Source: Planctomycetota bacterium (GTDB lineage: Bacteria > Planctomycetota > UBA1135 > GCA-002686595). From it: 38,400 nucleotides of DNA. The translations under genes were made by a program, and so were the position numbers. Numbering within the stretch: the stretch's first letter is position 1; every line of letters starts with the position of its first letter. A model generated the notes under the pieces. That model had not been told where the DNA came from. It searched no databases and saw only the letters and a program-made list of their open reading frames with translations. Where the stretch lies: contig VGZD01000027.1 in assembly GCA_016872715.1 (NCBI GenBank), positions 1-38,400 of the forward strand. The letters are read 5' to 3'. Of this stretch, positions 1-8,466 are shown piece after piece.

Positions 1-1312
1 CGCCAGGCGCGGTGCAGACGCCGGCGCTGAGCTTGGTGACGCCCAGCGGCAACAGTGCATCGCGCAAGCGCGAGGACTCGCGCGTCGTGAGCGTGAGGTC
101 GGCGTCGGGAAACTCGCGCCGCAGGTACAGGAACGCCTTGGCGAAGTCATCGTCGTCGACGACTTGCGCGACACGGTAGTCGCACTGCGCGTCGACGGAC
201 TGCACGCGCGGTAGCGAAAAGCCCAGCCGCACGAACGGTGCGAGCTCGCGCAGGCGCCGCGCGTGCTCGACGAGCGCCGCAAGGTCGTGCGCGAGTGGCG
301 CGAGGCCCAGCAAGACGCCCAAGCCCAGCGCCTCGAAACCCGCGGCCAGCGCGCGCTCGGCCGCCTCCAGCCGATGGGCCATGTCGCGCTTGGGGCCACT
401 GCGATGCACGGCGCGGTACGCGGCCGCGTCGTAGGTCTCTTGGTAGAGGTGGTAACCGACCGCGCCGGCCTCGCGCAGGCGGCGAAACTGCTCGAGCGAG
501 AGCGCGCCGAGGTTGAGGTGAATGCGCTCGATCTCCGTGCGCGAGAGCACGGCTTCGACGATGCGGCAGAGCTGGTCGATGAAGGCGTCGTGCGGGACCT
601 CGCCGGTGACGAGATCGAGCGCGCGATGGCCCGCGGCGGCGAGCGCGCGCGCCTCGGCGAGCGCCGCGTCGACGGACAGGTGCACGCGGCTCGCCGACGC
701 GCTCCTGCGAAAGCCGCAGTAGGCGCAGTCGTTCAGGCAGGCATTGGAGATGTACAGCGGCGCGAACAGGCGCACCTGATCGCGAAAGTAGAGCGCGCGG
801 GCCTGCTCGATCTGCGGGCGCAGCTCCGTCGCCAACTCCGCCAGCGGACGCGCGAGGAACTCGGTCACCGAGGGCTGACGCGCCAGCGCGCTGCGGCCCA
901 AGCGCATGGCGATGCGCGAGTTGCTCAAGTCGGCCGCCACGCGTTGGTCCTCGAGCTCGCGCTCGACGCGGCGGATCAGCTCGAGCACAGCCTGCGTCAG
1001 GGACTCGGCTTGCTGCGCGTCCAGCGAGTCGAAGCCGATCTCGGCCGTGCAAGCGACGTCCGCTCGCGCTGCGCGGCTCAGACGGCGGGCCGCGACCTCG
1101 GCCAGCGCAGCCTCGCGCCGCGCCGACGCGGGCGCGCTCGTCGCTTCGATCCGCCCAGCCCGCCAGCGCGCGTGCGCGGTGGCGCCGACGGGTCGCACGC
1201 CAGCACGCAAGAGGCAGACGAGAGCCGCGCCGTCGCGCTCGACGCGCAGCGACGAGGGCCACGGCGCGGCGGACGAGGACTCGAGCGCGAGCACGGGCGC
1301 CACATCGGTCAC
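1..1312 (-). CDS. ThiH/HydG-like radical SAM enzyme (3' end outside window)
   Basis: Predicted radical SAM enzyme of the ThiH/HydG (tyrosine lyase) family. The frame contains CLNDCAYCGF, the CX3CX2C [4Fe-4S]/SAM motif, preceded by PLYISN. Further on are DLVTGE and YHLYQETYD, which match the ThiH barrel. ThiH cleaves tyrosine to dehydroglycine for the thiamine thiazole; HydG matures [FeFe]-hydrogenase. No hydrogenase gene is visible, so a ThiH-type role is the default. The GTG start at 1312 lies 7 bp after the preceding gene, with GGTGAG six bases upstream. From this start about 190 residues precede the cysteine motif, roughly 100 more than E. coli ThiH; that extension is not recognised. The C-terminus runs off the left edge, so the ThiH versus HydG question (the HydG C-terminal cysteines) cannot be settled here. 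Confidence 0.8.
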   Translation of the reverse strand, partial: MTDVAPVLALESSSAAPWPSSLRVERDGAALVCLLRAGVRPVGATAHARWRAGRIEATSAPASARREAALAEVAARRLSRAARADVACTAEIGFDSLDAQQAESLTQAVLELIRRVERELEDQRVAADLSNSRIAMRLGRSALARQPSVTEFLARPLAELATELRPQIEQARALYFRDQVRLFAPLYISNACLNDCAYCGFRRSASASRVHLSVDAALAEARALAAAGHRALDLVTGEVPHDAFIDQLCRIVEAVLSRTEIERIHLNLGALSLEQFRRLREAGAVGYHLYQETYDAAAYRAVHRSGPKRDMAHRLEAAERALAAGFEALGLGVLLGLAPLAHDLAALVEHARRLRELAPFVRLGFSLPRVQSVDAQCDYRVAQVVDDDDFAKAFLYLRREFPDADLTLTTRESSRLRDALLPLGVTKLSAGVCTAPG

Positions 1313-1319
1313 GGCACGC

Positions 1320-3575
1320 TCACCAAGGCGGCGGCGCGCGACGCGCGAAGATGCCCATCCCTCCCGTGTCCGTCTTCAGATCGAGGTCGAGGTGGGTCAT
1401 GCCCCACCCGGGCAGATCGACCCACACGTGCTCCTGCAGGTAGCAACGCGACCCGGGCTGCGACGGCATGGTGAGCGGCACGTCGCCGACGTGCACGAGG
1501 CCGCGCGCGTCGGGCGAGAACAGCGTGACGGGAACGACCGCGCTGGCCATTCCCAGCAGTGCCTGCGCCGCGAAGCCCTCGACGAGCACTTGCTCACTCG
1601 CCGCGCCGGGTTGGAACTGCGCCGGAGCGAGGCCCAGAGCATCGAGCCTCAACAGGCGCTCGAAACGCTCGAGGTCGTACACGCTGACGTAGTTCTCGAA
1701 CGTGTTGCTGACGTAGGCCAGATAGGAGACGCGCGAGGGATCGCCGGTGTCCTTGCGGCCATAGGAGATGCCATGGCTCCCCAGACCGGCTGGGAAGGTG
1801 TAGATGCCCTGCGGCAAGCCGCTCGCGTCGAGCGGGATGATGTTGACGTTGAACGAGGCCTTGTTGCACACGGTCATGAAGCGGCCGTGGCCGGTCGAGC
1901 CGGGCGGGCTGATGGCGCATTGGATCGGCATGTGCGACCAGCGCACCGGCATGGCCATCATGTCGGTGAGCGCGAGATTCCCCGCCGCGTTGCCCAACGG
2001 TGAGGGCAGCCTGACGCGCGTCAGCCTCTCGGCGCCGTCCGACGCGTCGATCGTATACACGCTGATGTCGTCGGTGCCCGCGTTGTTGGTGTAGCCGCGA
2101 TGGCGCGTCGCGTTGGGATTGCCGGTGTTGAAGATCGAGGCCGCCAGCGGGGAGAGCCCACCCGTGGACGTCGAAGCCACTTCCGCTCCCGTGCCCGTGC
2201 GCGCGTCCGCATCGACCCAGCGGCGCGAAATCGAGTAGAGCGAAGCACTGCCCGGGAGCGTGTTGGCGGTGAGAATGTGGTCGCCGTCGTCGAGGAACCA
2301 CAGACCGTGCGGCGAGAACCCCGGCGGAGCCGTGCGACCGGAAGATTGACCGAGCGCGGGCAGGTTCGGCCGCTGCCAGTTGATCGCCGTGAACGGATCG
2401 AATTCCTGCAGCTTGTTGCTGCCCATCACCGTCACGAACCAGCGATCGGCGCCCGTGGCCGCGTTCAGGCGCCCGGGCGCGGTCATGATGTGCGCGTTGG
2501 CGGCGCCCATGGGCACGTCGCCCAGAATCTGTTTGGAGTTCGCATCGATGATCGTGACCGTCGTGTCGTGCCAGTTCGCGTACACCGCGACGTCGCGGAG
2601 CACGCCCAGGTCGTCGCGCGACGTCCCGATCCAGCCGTTGTGCGGGTTGTTGCCGACGTTGGGGATGTTCGTCGAGGTCCACGTCCGCGTGTCGATCACG
2701 TCGACGGCACCGTTGGGTCCAGATGTGTTCGTGTAGGTCTGCATTCCGACCCACACTTCGCCACGGCCGAGCACCTTGGGCCGAGCGATCGGCAGCTTGC
2801 TGACGTGAGTCAGCGGCGTCGGGTTGCTGTCCGGCGTCACGATCTGCACTTGCATGTACGGGTGCAGCGAGCAGTAGTACTTCCAAGCGCCCGAAGCCAA
2901 GTCGGACAGCTCCAGATAGAAGTAGCCGGTGTTCTGGCTCGTGATGTTGCCCGAGTAGCCGATGAAACCGGTGTCCACACCCAAGCCGAGGTTGCTGACC
3001 GTGTGCCAGGTCTTTCCGCGGTTGATGACCTTGATGTAGTCGCCCGCCGACATCACCACGCGCCGCCGATCGTGGGCGAGGTCGCGGACGTCCGTGTCGT
3101 CATCGCGGAACCACGGTGCTTCGTCGAGGATCTCCAGCACGATCCCGTGGCCGCTGGGCACCGGAGGCGGCGGCACGCCCGTCAGCGGATCCGCTCCTCC
3201 GACCGGCGGCGCGTACACCAGCCAGTCGACGAGCTGATCGAGCTCGGCGTCGCTGATCACTTCGCGCCCGAAGGCCGGCATGCGGTAGTCGAATCCGCCG
3301 ACGAGGTAGGCCCCGTTGCGGACCATGAAGCGCGCGTGATCGGCGACGGCGGGCTGAGGCGAAGCGAGCGCGTAGGCGATGGGCGGCGCCCACGTTCCAG
3401 GATCGACCCAACCCGGTCCGCCTCGTCCGTCGGCACCGTGGCAGGTCGCGCACGAGGCGGCGAAGATCTTGGCCGGCGGGCGCACGGCTTGCTGCGCCAC
3501 GGCCACGGCATCGAGCAGCGCGAGAACGACGATCAGCCGACAGAAAAGCGACGAAAACAAGCGTGAGTGCGTCAT
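1320..3575 (-). CDS. Secreted cytochrome c / type-1 copper / beta-propeller fusion protein
   Basis: A 751-residue predicted periplasmic protein with three parts. (1) A signal peptide (about residues 1-28), then a class I cytochrome c with haem motif CATCH (C42, C45, H46) and a likely axial Met in YRMPAFG (M99). (2) A cupredoxin, about 142-250, with H191 (KTWHTV) and CSLHPYM (C235, H238, M241), the type-1 copper pattern seen in amicyanin and pseudoazurin. (3) A YVTN/NosZ-like beta-propeller, about 260-700, whose blades repeatedly carry His near the inner strand (NPHNG, NAHIM, SPHGLW, WSHMP, GSHGIS). The architecture resembles but does not match cd1 nitrite reductase (cytochrome c plus propeller) or NosZ (propeller plus CuA). 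ATG 3575 is chosen because it starts directly at the signal peptide; a TTG at 3602 is the alternative. It follows the polyferredoxin gene after a 389-bp gap, so it may have its own promoter. Substrate unknown. Confidence 0.8.
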   Translation of the reverse strand: MTHSRLFSSLFCRLIVVLALLDAVAVAQQAVRPPAKIFAASCATCHGADGRGGPGWVDPGTWAPPIAYALASPQPAVADHARFMVRNGAYLVGGFDYRMPAFGREVISDAELDQLVDWLVYAPPVGGADPLTGVPPPPVPSGHGIVLEILDEAPWFRDDDTDVRDLAHDRRRVVMSAGDYIKVINRGKTWHTVSNLGLGVDTGFIGYSGNITSQNTGYFYLELSDLASGAWKYYCSLHPYMQVQIVTPDSNPTPLTHVSKLPIARPKVLGRGEVWVGMQTYTNTSGPNGAVDVIDTRTWTSTNIPNVGNNPHNGWIGTSRDDLGVLRDVAVYANWHDTTVTIIDANSKQILGDVPMGAANAHIMTAPGRLNAATGADRWFVTVMGSNKLQEFDPFTAINWQRPNLPALGQSSGRTAPPGFSPHGLWFLDDGDHILTANTLPGSASLYSISRRWVDADARTGTGAEVASTSTGGLSPLAASIFNTGNPNATRHRGYTNNAGTDDISVYTIDASDGAERLTRVRLPSPLGNAAGNLALTDMMAMPVRWSHMPIQCAISPPGSTGHGRFMTVCNKASFNVNIIPLDASGLPQGIYTFPAGLGSHGISYGRKDTGDPSRVSYLAYVSNTFENYVSVYDLERFERLLRLDALGLAPAQFQPGAASEQVLVEGFAAQALLGMASAVVPVTLFSPDARGLVHVGDVPLTMPSQPGSRCYLQEHVWVDLPGWGMTHLDLDLKTDTGGMGIFARRAPPPW

Positions 3576-3964
3576 GGTGGTGCTCGAGTGCTGCGCCTGC
3601 AAAGAGGCGTGAAAACGACACCTTGGAATCTACTGCGCCACTCGCGAGACGGCGTCGGCCATAGGCCGTAGGCGAACTTGCGAACAACGTCGGTGCGCGA
3701 GCGAGCTGCCGATGTCGCTTCCATGGCGCGCCAACGACGCGCCGCGGGCTTGGGAGGTGCCCGGTCGTGCCCTCACTCCGAACGTGCGCTCCGCCGATCT
3801 GCGAACCACTGCGCATCGACCGCCATCGACATCCGTCGGCAAATGACGACGTGCTGGCGATGCCCGATCCGATGAAATCGCACGGCGCTTGGGTCGTGCT
3901 GTTCTCGTCCATCGGCGCCGGCGCGCTAGCTCGCAACGCCCGCTCGTCGGGGCCGAGGCGCCGC
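3576..3964. other. 389-bp intergenic region
   Basis: Lies between the polyferredoxin-TPR gene and the cytochrome c/cupredoxin gene, both on the minus strand. The open frames crossing it have no recognisable domains and continue as shadows of the neighbours. I see no convincing sigma54 or NorR-type site, and no hairpin with a T-tract. A promoter for the cytochrome/cupredoxin gene is expected here but was not identified. Confidence 0.5.
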
Positions 3965-5929
3965 TCAGCGCGCCGAGCGCAGCAGGTCCTCGACCGCGGC
4001 GACGAGGCGTGGATCGAGCTTGCACGCGGCGTCGAACTCGGTGCGTGCTTGGGACGCGCGGCCCAGAGCGAGCAGCGCGTGACCGAGGTTGAAGCGCGCG
4101 ACGGCGTGCTGTGGAGCGAGCTCGACGGCGGCGCGCAGCTCGACTTCGGCCTGCACGGCGCGGCCCTCTCGCAGCAGGACGAAGCCCAAGTTGTTGCGGA
4201 AGTCGGCCTCGCCCGGCGCCAGCTCGCAGGCGCGCTCGAAGCACTCGCGAGCGCCGCTCCAATCGTCGCGCGCGACGCACGTGGCACCGAGCTCGTAGTG
4301 GACCAACGCCCAGTCCGGCTTGAGTGAGCGCGCGGTGGTGAAGTGCTCCGCGGCGGCCGCGGGCTCCCCTTCCCGCAGCGCCAGCTCGCCGCGCCGCAGG
4401 TGCAGCTCGGCCAGATGCTCGGCCTGATCCTGTCGACCCGCCTCCGGCGTGGGCGTCGAGTCGATGGCGCGCTCGAGCACTTCCGCGGCCTGCGAAGATC
4501 TCCCGCGCGCTAGGTGCACGCGCGCGAGCACGAGCACGGCCTCGCGCAGCTGTGGAACTCGCGCGAGCAGGTCGGTCAGCGTGTTTTCGGCCTCTTCGAG
4601 CTCCCCGCACAGCTCCGCGATTCGCGCGTGGCGCAGCTGCGCCGCGGGCGACTCGAACAGTCCAAACCTGCGCACGGTGTTCGCACTCGCGCGGGCCGCC
4701 GCGAGCCGTTCGGGCTCCAACGCGCCGCCGCGCTTGTCGGCCGCGGCGACAGTGCGCTCGACGGCCAGCTCGTTCCAACGGATCCAACCGCTGTGCGCGG
4801 TCAGTGCCGCGAGCAGCGCACTGACGCCACAGAACGCGACTCCGGCCCTTCGCACGCGCCCGCCCTTGGCGAGCACGATCTTCTGCAGCCGCGCCTCTCG
4901 CCGCCGCATCACGCGCACGCACAGCCACGCCGTGGCGCCCGCGAAGACCCCGAGCGTGAGCGCGACCAGGAAAGGCACGCTGTCGTACAGGCCGCGCGTC
5001 GCGAGGAACGTGGCCAACACGACCACGGCCACGAGCACCTCCTCCGACGCAGTGAGGTCGAACTTGCGCGGCAGGCCGCGCCGGGCGAGCGCAGCTCGAA
5101 AGAGGGGCGGCGTGCTGAAGCGGAACACGATGTTGCCGTCGGGACAGGCGGCCATGCAGTCCAGATCTCGTAGACAGTCCTTGTCGACGATCGCGCCAAA
5201 TTGCGTCAGCTCTCGATGGACTCGGATGTGCGACGTGCAAACCGCCGTGCAGCGGCCGCAGCCCGAGCAATCGCCGCGGGCCACGAGTCGGCCCGGCGCG
5301 ATGCGGTCGGCGAGCGCGAACAGCGCGCCGTACGGGCAGACCGTCGTGCAGAACGAGCGCGAACCGAGCACATACACCGCCAGCGGACCGCAGGCGACGA
5401 ACGTCAACGCGATGATCCAAGGACCAGGCAGATTGCGCCAGAACTCGCTGGTTGCGAGCGATCCCCATCCGGCCGAGTCGGACGCGAAGCGCAGCGTGGG
5501 CAGCCGTCCTTCCTGAACGAAATGCACGAGCAGCGGCGCCGCGAACATGTACGCCATGGCGAGCGTGCCGACCGTGCGCAGCGCACGCGAGCGCAGCGGG
5601 CGGGGCTTGATGCCGAGCTTGCGCAACAGCCAGTGCGAGGCGTCTTGCAGCGCCAGAATGTGGCAGGCCCACGAACAGAAGTAGCGCCCGAAGACGGCTG
5701 TGGCGAGGACGGCGACAGCGAGCAACAAGAAGCCGGCGGTGACGACGCCGAGCGCGAAGGTGTAGACGGCCTCGTTGAACTCCAGCGGGGCCAGCGTTCG
5801 ACCGGCGAGCTTCCAGTGCGCGATGTGCAGACCCGCCGCGACGTGTACTGCGAGCAGCACGAGCGCACGGCGACGCGAGTAGCGTTCCTCGTCGAGGGCG
5901 AGCGGCCGCATCGATCCGCCGGCTTCCAT
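3965..5929 (-). CDS. NapH/NosR-like membrane polyferredoxin with C-terminal TPR domain
   Basis: A 654-residue integral membrane iron-sulfur protein. The N-terminal half has about five membrane segments. It carries the cysteine pairs typical of NapH/NosR/CcoG relatives (FCSWACH near a membrane segment; FCTTVCPYG), then a full ferredoxin motif (CSGCGRCTAVC), then a second motif in which the second Cys is Asp (CLRDLDCMAACP, CX2DX2CX3CP). Two further hydrophobic segments follow. The C-terminal third is tetratricopeptide repeats (for example VHYELGATCVARDDWSGARECFERACELAPG). Family members pass electrons from the quinone pool or cytoplasm to periplasmic reductases; the TPR fusion is unusual and suggests docking of partners. 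The ATG at 5929 is 5 bp after the upstream stop, with GGAAG upstream; ATG 5911 is an alternative. It is translationally linked to the FG-GAP/TPR gene. The partner enzyme is unknown. Confidence 0.85.
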   Translation of the reverse strand: MEAGGSMRPLALDEERYSRRRALVLLAVHVAAGLHIAHWKLAGRTLAPLEFNEAVYTFALGVVTAGFLLLAVAVLATAVFGRYFCSWACHILALQDASHWLLRKLGIKPRPLRSRALRTVGTLAMAYMFAAPLLVHFVQEGRLPTLRFASDSAGWGSLATSEFWRNLPGPWIIALTFVACGPLAVYVLGSRSFCTTVCPYGALFALADRIAPGRLVARGDCSGCGRCTAVCTSHIRVHRELTQFGAIVDKDCLRDLDCMAACPDGNIVFRFSTPPLFRAALARRGLPRKFDLTASEEVLVAVVVLATFLATRGLYDSVPFLVALTLGVFAGATAWLCVRVMRRREARLQKIVLAKGGRVRRAGVAFCGVSALLAALTAHSGWIRWNELAVERTVAAADKRGGALEPERLAAARASANTVRRFGLFESPAAQLRHARIAELCGELEEAENTLTDLLARVPQLREAVLVLARVHLARGRSSQAAEVLERAIDSTPTPEAGRQDQAEHLAELHLRRGELALREGEPAAAAEHFTTARSLKPDWALVHYELGATCVARDDWSGARECFERACELAPGEADFRNNLGFVLLREGRAVQAEVELRAAVELAPQHAVARFNLGHALLALGRASQARTEFDAACKLDPRLVAAVEDLLRSAR

Positions 5930-5934
5930 GCGGC

Positions 5935-8466
5935 TCAACTTCCGCCGTACTCGGCCTGTGGATCCGCGGGCCGTTCGCCCAGCGACTTCCAGCGCTCGAT
6001 CCACGTCCGCGGTGTCGCGTGCAGAGTGTGCAGCAACGCCGCACCCGTGCGCGTGTCGCCCTCGTTCGTCGTGCCCGGCGAGCTCGCGGGAGCGCCAGCG
6101 GCGATCGCGTGCGCCTCGTCGAGCAGGCGCCGCGCCTGCTCGAGGTCGCCGCGCAGCCATGCGCAGCGGCCCTGATGGTAGCGCGCTTCGACCGAGCGCG
6201 GATTGAGCGCCGCAGCCGCGTTGAAGTGCTGTTCGGCACGCTGCGCGTCGCCGAGCAGCAAGGCCGCGAGGCCGAGCTTGACGACCGGCCCGCTGTCCTC
6301 GCGGTTGATGGCGTGGCAGCGCTCGAACGCGCGCTCCGCCTCCTCGAGCGCCGCCTCGTCGCCTCTCTCCAAGAGCAGGCTGCCGATCTGCATCCAGCCC
6401 CGATTCGAAGTCGGGTGATAGAGCACGAGGCGGCGATAGGCGACCAGCGCGGCGTCCATGTCGCCCTGCGTCAGCGCGCAATTCCCAAGGTTGTAGAGGC
6501 AGTCCTCGTGGCTCGGCCAGACTTCGAGCGCGCTCCGGTAGCCCTCGACCGCCTCGTCGATGCGGCCTGCGACGCGTGCCTTGGTCGTCGCGTCGAGCAA
6601 CGCGTAGAAACGCCGCTGCGCCGGCGCGTCCACAGGCCCCGCGAGCGCCGACTCGCGCTTGCCCGGGAGCAGCTCGATCAACGGCGGATGTCCGCGCATC
6701 CACGTGATCAACGTGTCGGCGGGAATGTCCCGCAGGCGCTCCTGCGCTCCGTCGGGCCAGCGCACGACCAGCTCATCGACGCGCGGCGACGTGCCGAGTC
6801 CGAAGGCGATCTCGCCGGTCGCGTGCTGCGACAAGTATGAGCCCTGCGTGTCGAGTTCGCCGATCGAAATCCGCCCGCCCGCGTGCAGCTCCAGCGCCGC
6901 TCCGATCGCAAGTCGATTGCCCACAGGCTGGCGCAAGCGTACGCGCACGCTGCGGCGCGCGTTGCCACCGTCGTTGCGCAGGAGCCTCGGCGAGCCGCCG
7001 TGAGTCGTGACGAGCAGGTCCTCGTCTCCGTCGAGGTCGTAGTCGAAGGTGGCTCCGCCGCGCCCCACGTGCTCCGCGCCAAAAAAATCTCCAGCGGCCG
7101 CACCGAGGTCGAAGTAGCCGCGCTTGCCACCGGCGTTCCAGAACAGCTGGCTCTTCTGCGGCACGAGCGCAGTCGCGTCGTCCTTGCGCGGCAGCGTGCT
7201 GCCGTTGATCACGAACAAGTCGAGCAGGCCGTCGCAGTCGTAGTCGAAAAAGCCCGTCGCCCAGCCGACTCGATCGAGCGTGGCCTGCCCGAGCCCGAAC
7301 CGATCGGCCTGATCCATGAAGGACAGCGGCAGGTCACGCTCACGCTCGATGCCGGGCAGCCGCCGCATGTTCACGTACAGCGCGTTCTCCTGCGCGAGCC
7401 AGTGCGTGACGACGAAGTCGAGGTCGAGGTCGCCGTCGAAGTCCCCGGCGGCGAGCCCCATCGCGCCGCGGTAGTCCCCCACCTGCGCGGTCGCGGTGCG
7501 GTCCTCGAAGCCCCCCGCGGCGGTTCCGATGAAGAAGGCGTTGTCGCTGACGTCGTTGGCGACGTACAGATCGGGACGGCCGTCGCCGCTGAGGTCGGCC
7601 ATGATCGCGCCCAGACTGCGGCCCGCGGGATCCGCGACGCCGAGCTTTTCAGCGACGTCTTCGAACGTGCCGTCGCCGCGGTTGCGCAGCAACAGATTGC
7701 GTTCCGGCGCGTAGGAACTCGGGTTGATGCCCGCGGGGATCGCGAGGTCGTATTGCGACGGTGTCCGCGCGGCGTCGCCCTCGTGCTCGACGAAGCTCAC
7801 GTAGGCACAGACATAGACGTCGAGCGCTCCGTCGCGGTCGAAGTCGCTCACCGCCAACCCGGTGAAGAAGCCGTGGAAGCCACCCAGACCGGCGGCGGCG
7901 GTGACGTCGCGAAAGCGCGCGTCGCCCACGTTTTGGAGCAGCGTGAGCCCACCGTAGCTCGTGACCAGCAGGTCGAGGTCGCCGTCGGAGTCGTAGTCGA
8001 GGAACGCCGCCCCCATGCCGAAGAGCTCGAGGTCCACACCGGCGGAGCGAGCGATGTCGACAAAAGTGCCGTCGCCGCGGTTGCGAAACAGCGCGCAGCG
8101 ACCGCCGCCGCTGCCCTCGGGGTCGAGCGAGCCTGCGGTGTTGACGAGAAATGCGTCGGTCCATCCGTCGCCGTCGACGTCGCCGAGCGCGACGCCCGAG
8201 CCCATGTCCTCGGGCAGGCGATTGGTGCGCGTCGAGGGAAAGTGGCGGAACACGATCTGCGACTGTTCCGTCACGTCCTCGAAGCGAGCGCGCGGCCGGT
8301 CGTCGGGGAGCTTGCGACCGAGGCTGTCGAACAACCCCTCCGCTCCGGCGCCGGGCACGTAGCGCTGCTCGCGTCGACTCCAGCTCCACCACGCGAACAC
8401 CGCCGCGACCGCCACGGCGGCGACCGCGAGCGAACGCCCGCCACGCCCGCGCCGCCACCGTGTCAC
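5935..8466 (-). CDS. FG-GAP/ASPIC-UnbV repeat protein with TPR C-terminus
   Basis: An 843-residue exported protein. A short N-terminal membrane anchor (about residues 10-28) is followed by an FG-GAP/VCBS seven-bladed propeller. Seven calcium-loop-like motifs are visible: DVDGDGWTD, DYDSDGDLD, DFDRDGALD, DLSGDGRPD, DFDGDLDLD, DYDCDGLLD and DYDLDGDED. Next comes an ASPIC/UnbV domain (GSYLSQHATGEIAFGLG, then VRWPDG), then four or five TPRs. Such proteins are common in Planctomycetota and Acidobacteriota and usually act as extracytoplasmic scaffolds; no enzymatic role is known. The GTG start at 8466 shares GTGA with the stop of the cytochrome gene (4-bp overlap), which implies translational coupling. 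Its TPR tail parallels that of the next gene, so the two products may interact. Domain assignment is firm; function is inferred. Confidence 0.85.
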   Translation of the reverse strand: MTRWRRGRGGRSLAVAAVAVAAVFAWWSWSRREQRYVPGAGAEGLFDSLGRKLPDDRPRARFEDVTEQSQIVFRHFPSTRTNRLPEDMGSGVALGDVDGDGWTDAFLVNTAGSLDPEGSGGGRCALFRNRGDGTFVDIARSAGVDLELFGMGAAFLDYDSDGDLDLLVTSYGGLTLLQNVGDARFRDVTAAAGLGGFHGFFTGLAVSDFDRDGALDVYVCAYVSFVEHEGDAARTPSQYDLAIPAGINPSSYAPERNLLLRNRGDGTFEDVAEKLGVADPAGRSLGAIMADLSGDGRPDLYVANDVSDNAFFIGTAAGGFEDRTATAQVGDYRGAMGLAAGDFDGDLDLDFVVTHWLAQENALYVNMRRLPGIERERDLPLSFMDQADRFGLGQATLDRVGWATGFFDYDCDGLLDLFVINGSTLPRKDDATALVPQKSQLFWNAGGKRGYFDLGAAAGDFFGAEHVGRGGATFDYDLDGDEDLLVTTHGGSPRLLRNDGGNARRSVRVRLRQPVGNRLAIGAALELHAGGRISIGELDTQGSYLSQHATGEIAFGLGTSPRVDELVVRWPDGAQERLRDIPADTLITWMRGHPPLIELLPGKRESALAGPVDAPAQRRFYALLDATTKARVAGRIDEAVEGYRSALEVWPSHEDCLYNLGNCALTQGDMDAALVAYRRLVLYHPTSNRGWMQIGSLLLERGDEAALEEAERAFERCHAINREDSGPVVKLGLAALLLGDAQRAEQHFNAAAALNPRSVEARYHQGRCAWLRGDLEQARRLLDEAHAIAAGAPASSPGTTNEGDTRTGAALLHTLHATPRTWIERWKSLGERPADPQAEYGGS

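Noticed and set aside
263-1474. Long plus-strand open frame opposite the ThiH-like gene
   Set aside because: No conserved motif; the minus frame encodes the radical SAM cysteines and a consistent fold.
1320-3575. Annotation as nitrous oxide reductase NosZ or cd1 nitrite reductase NirS
   Set aside because: Domain order differs from both: there is no CuA motif (CX3CX3HX3M), and NirS has no cupredoxin.
3630-6239. Very long minus-strand frame covering the polyferredoxin region
   Set aside because: Arg/Ala-rich shadow in the wrong frame; the real frame shows the ferredoxin and TPR motifs.
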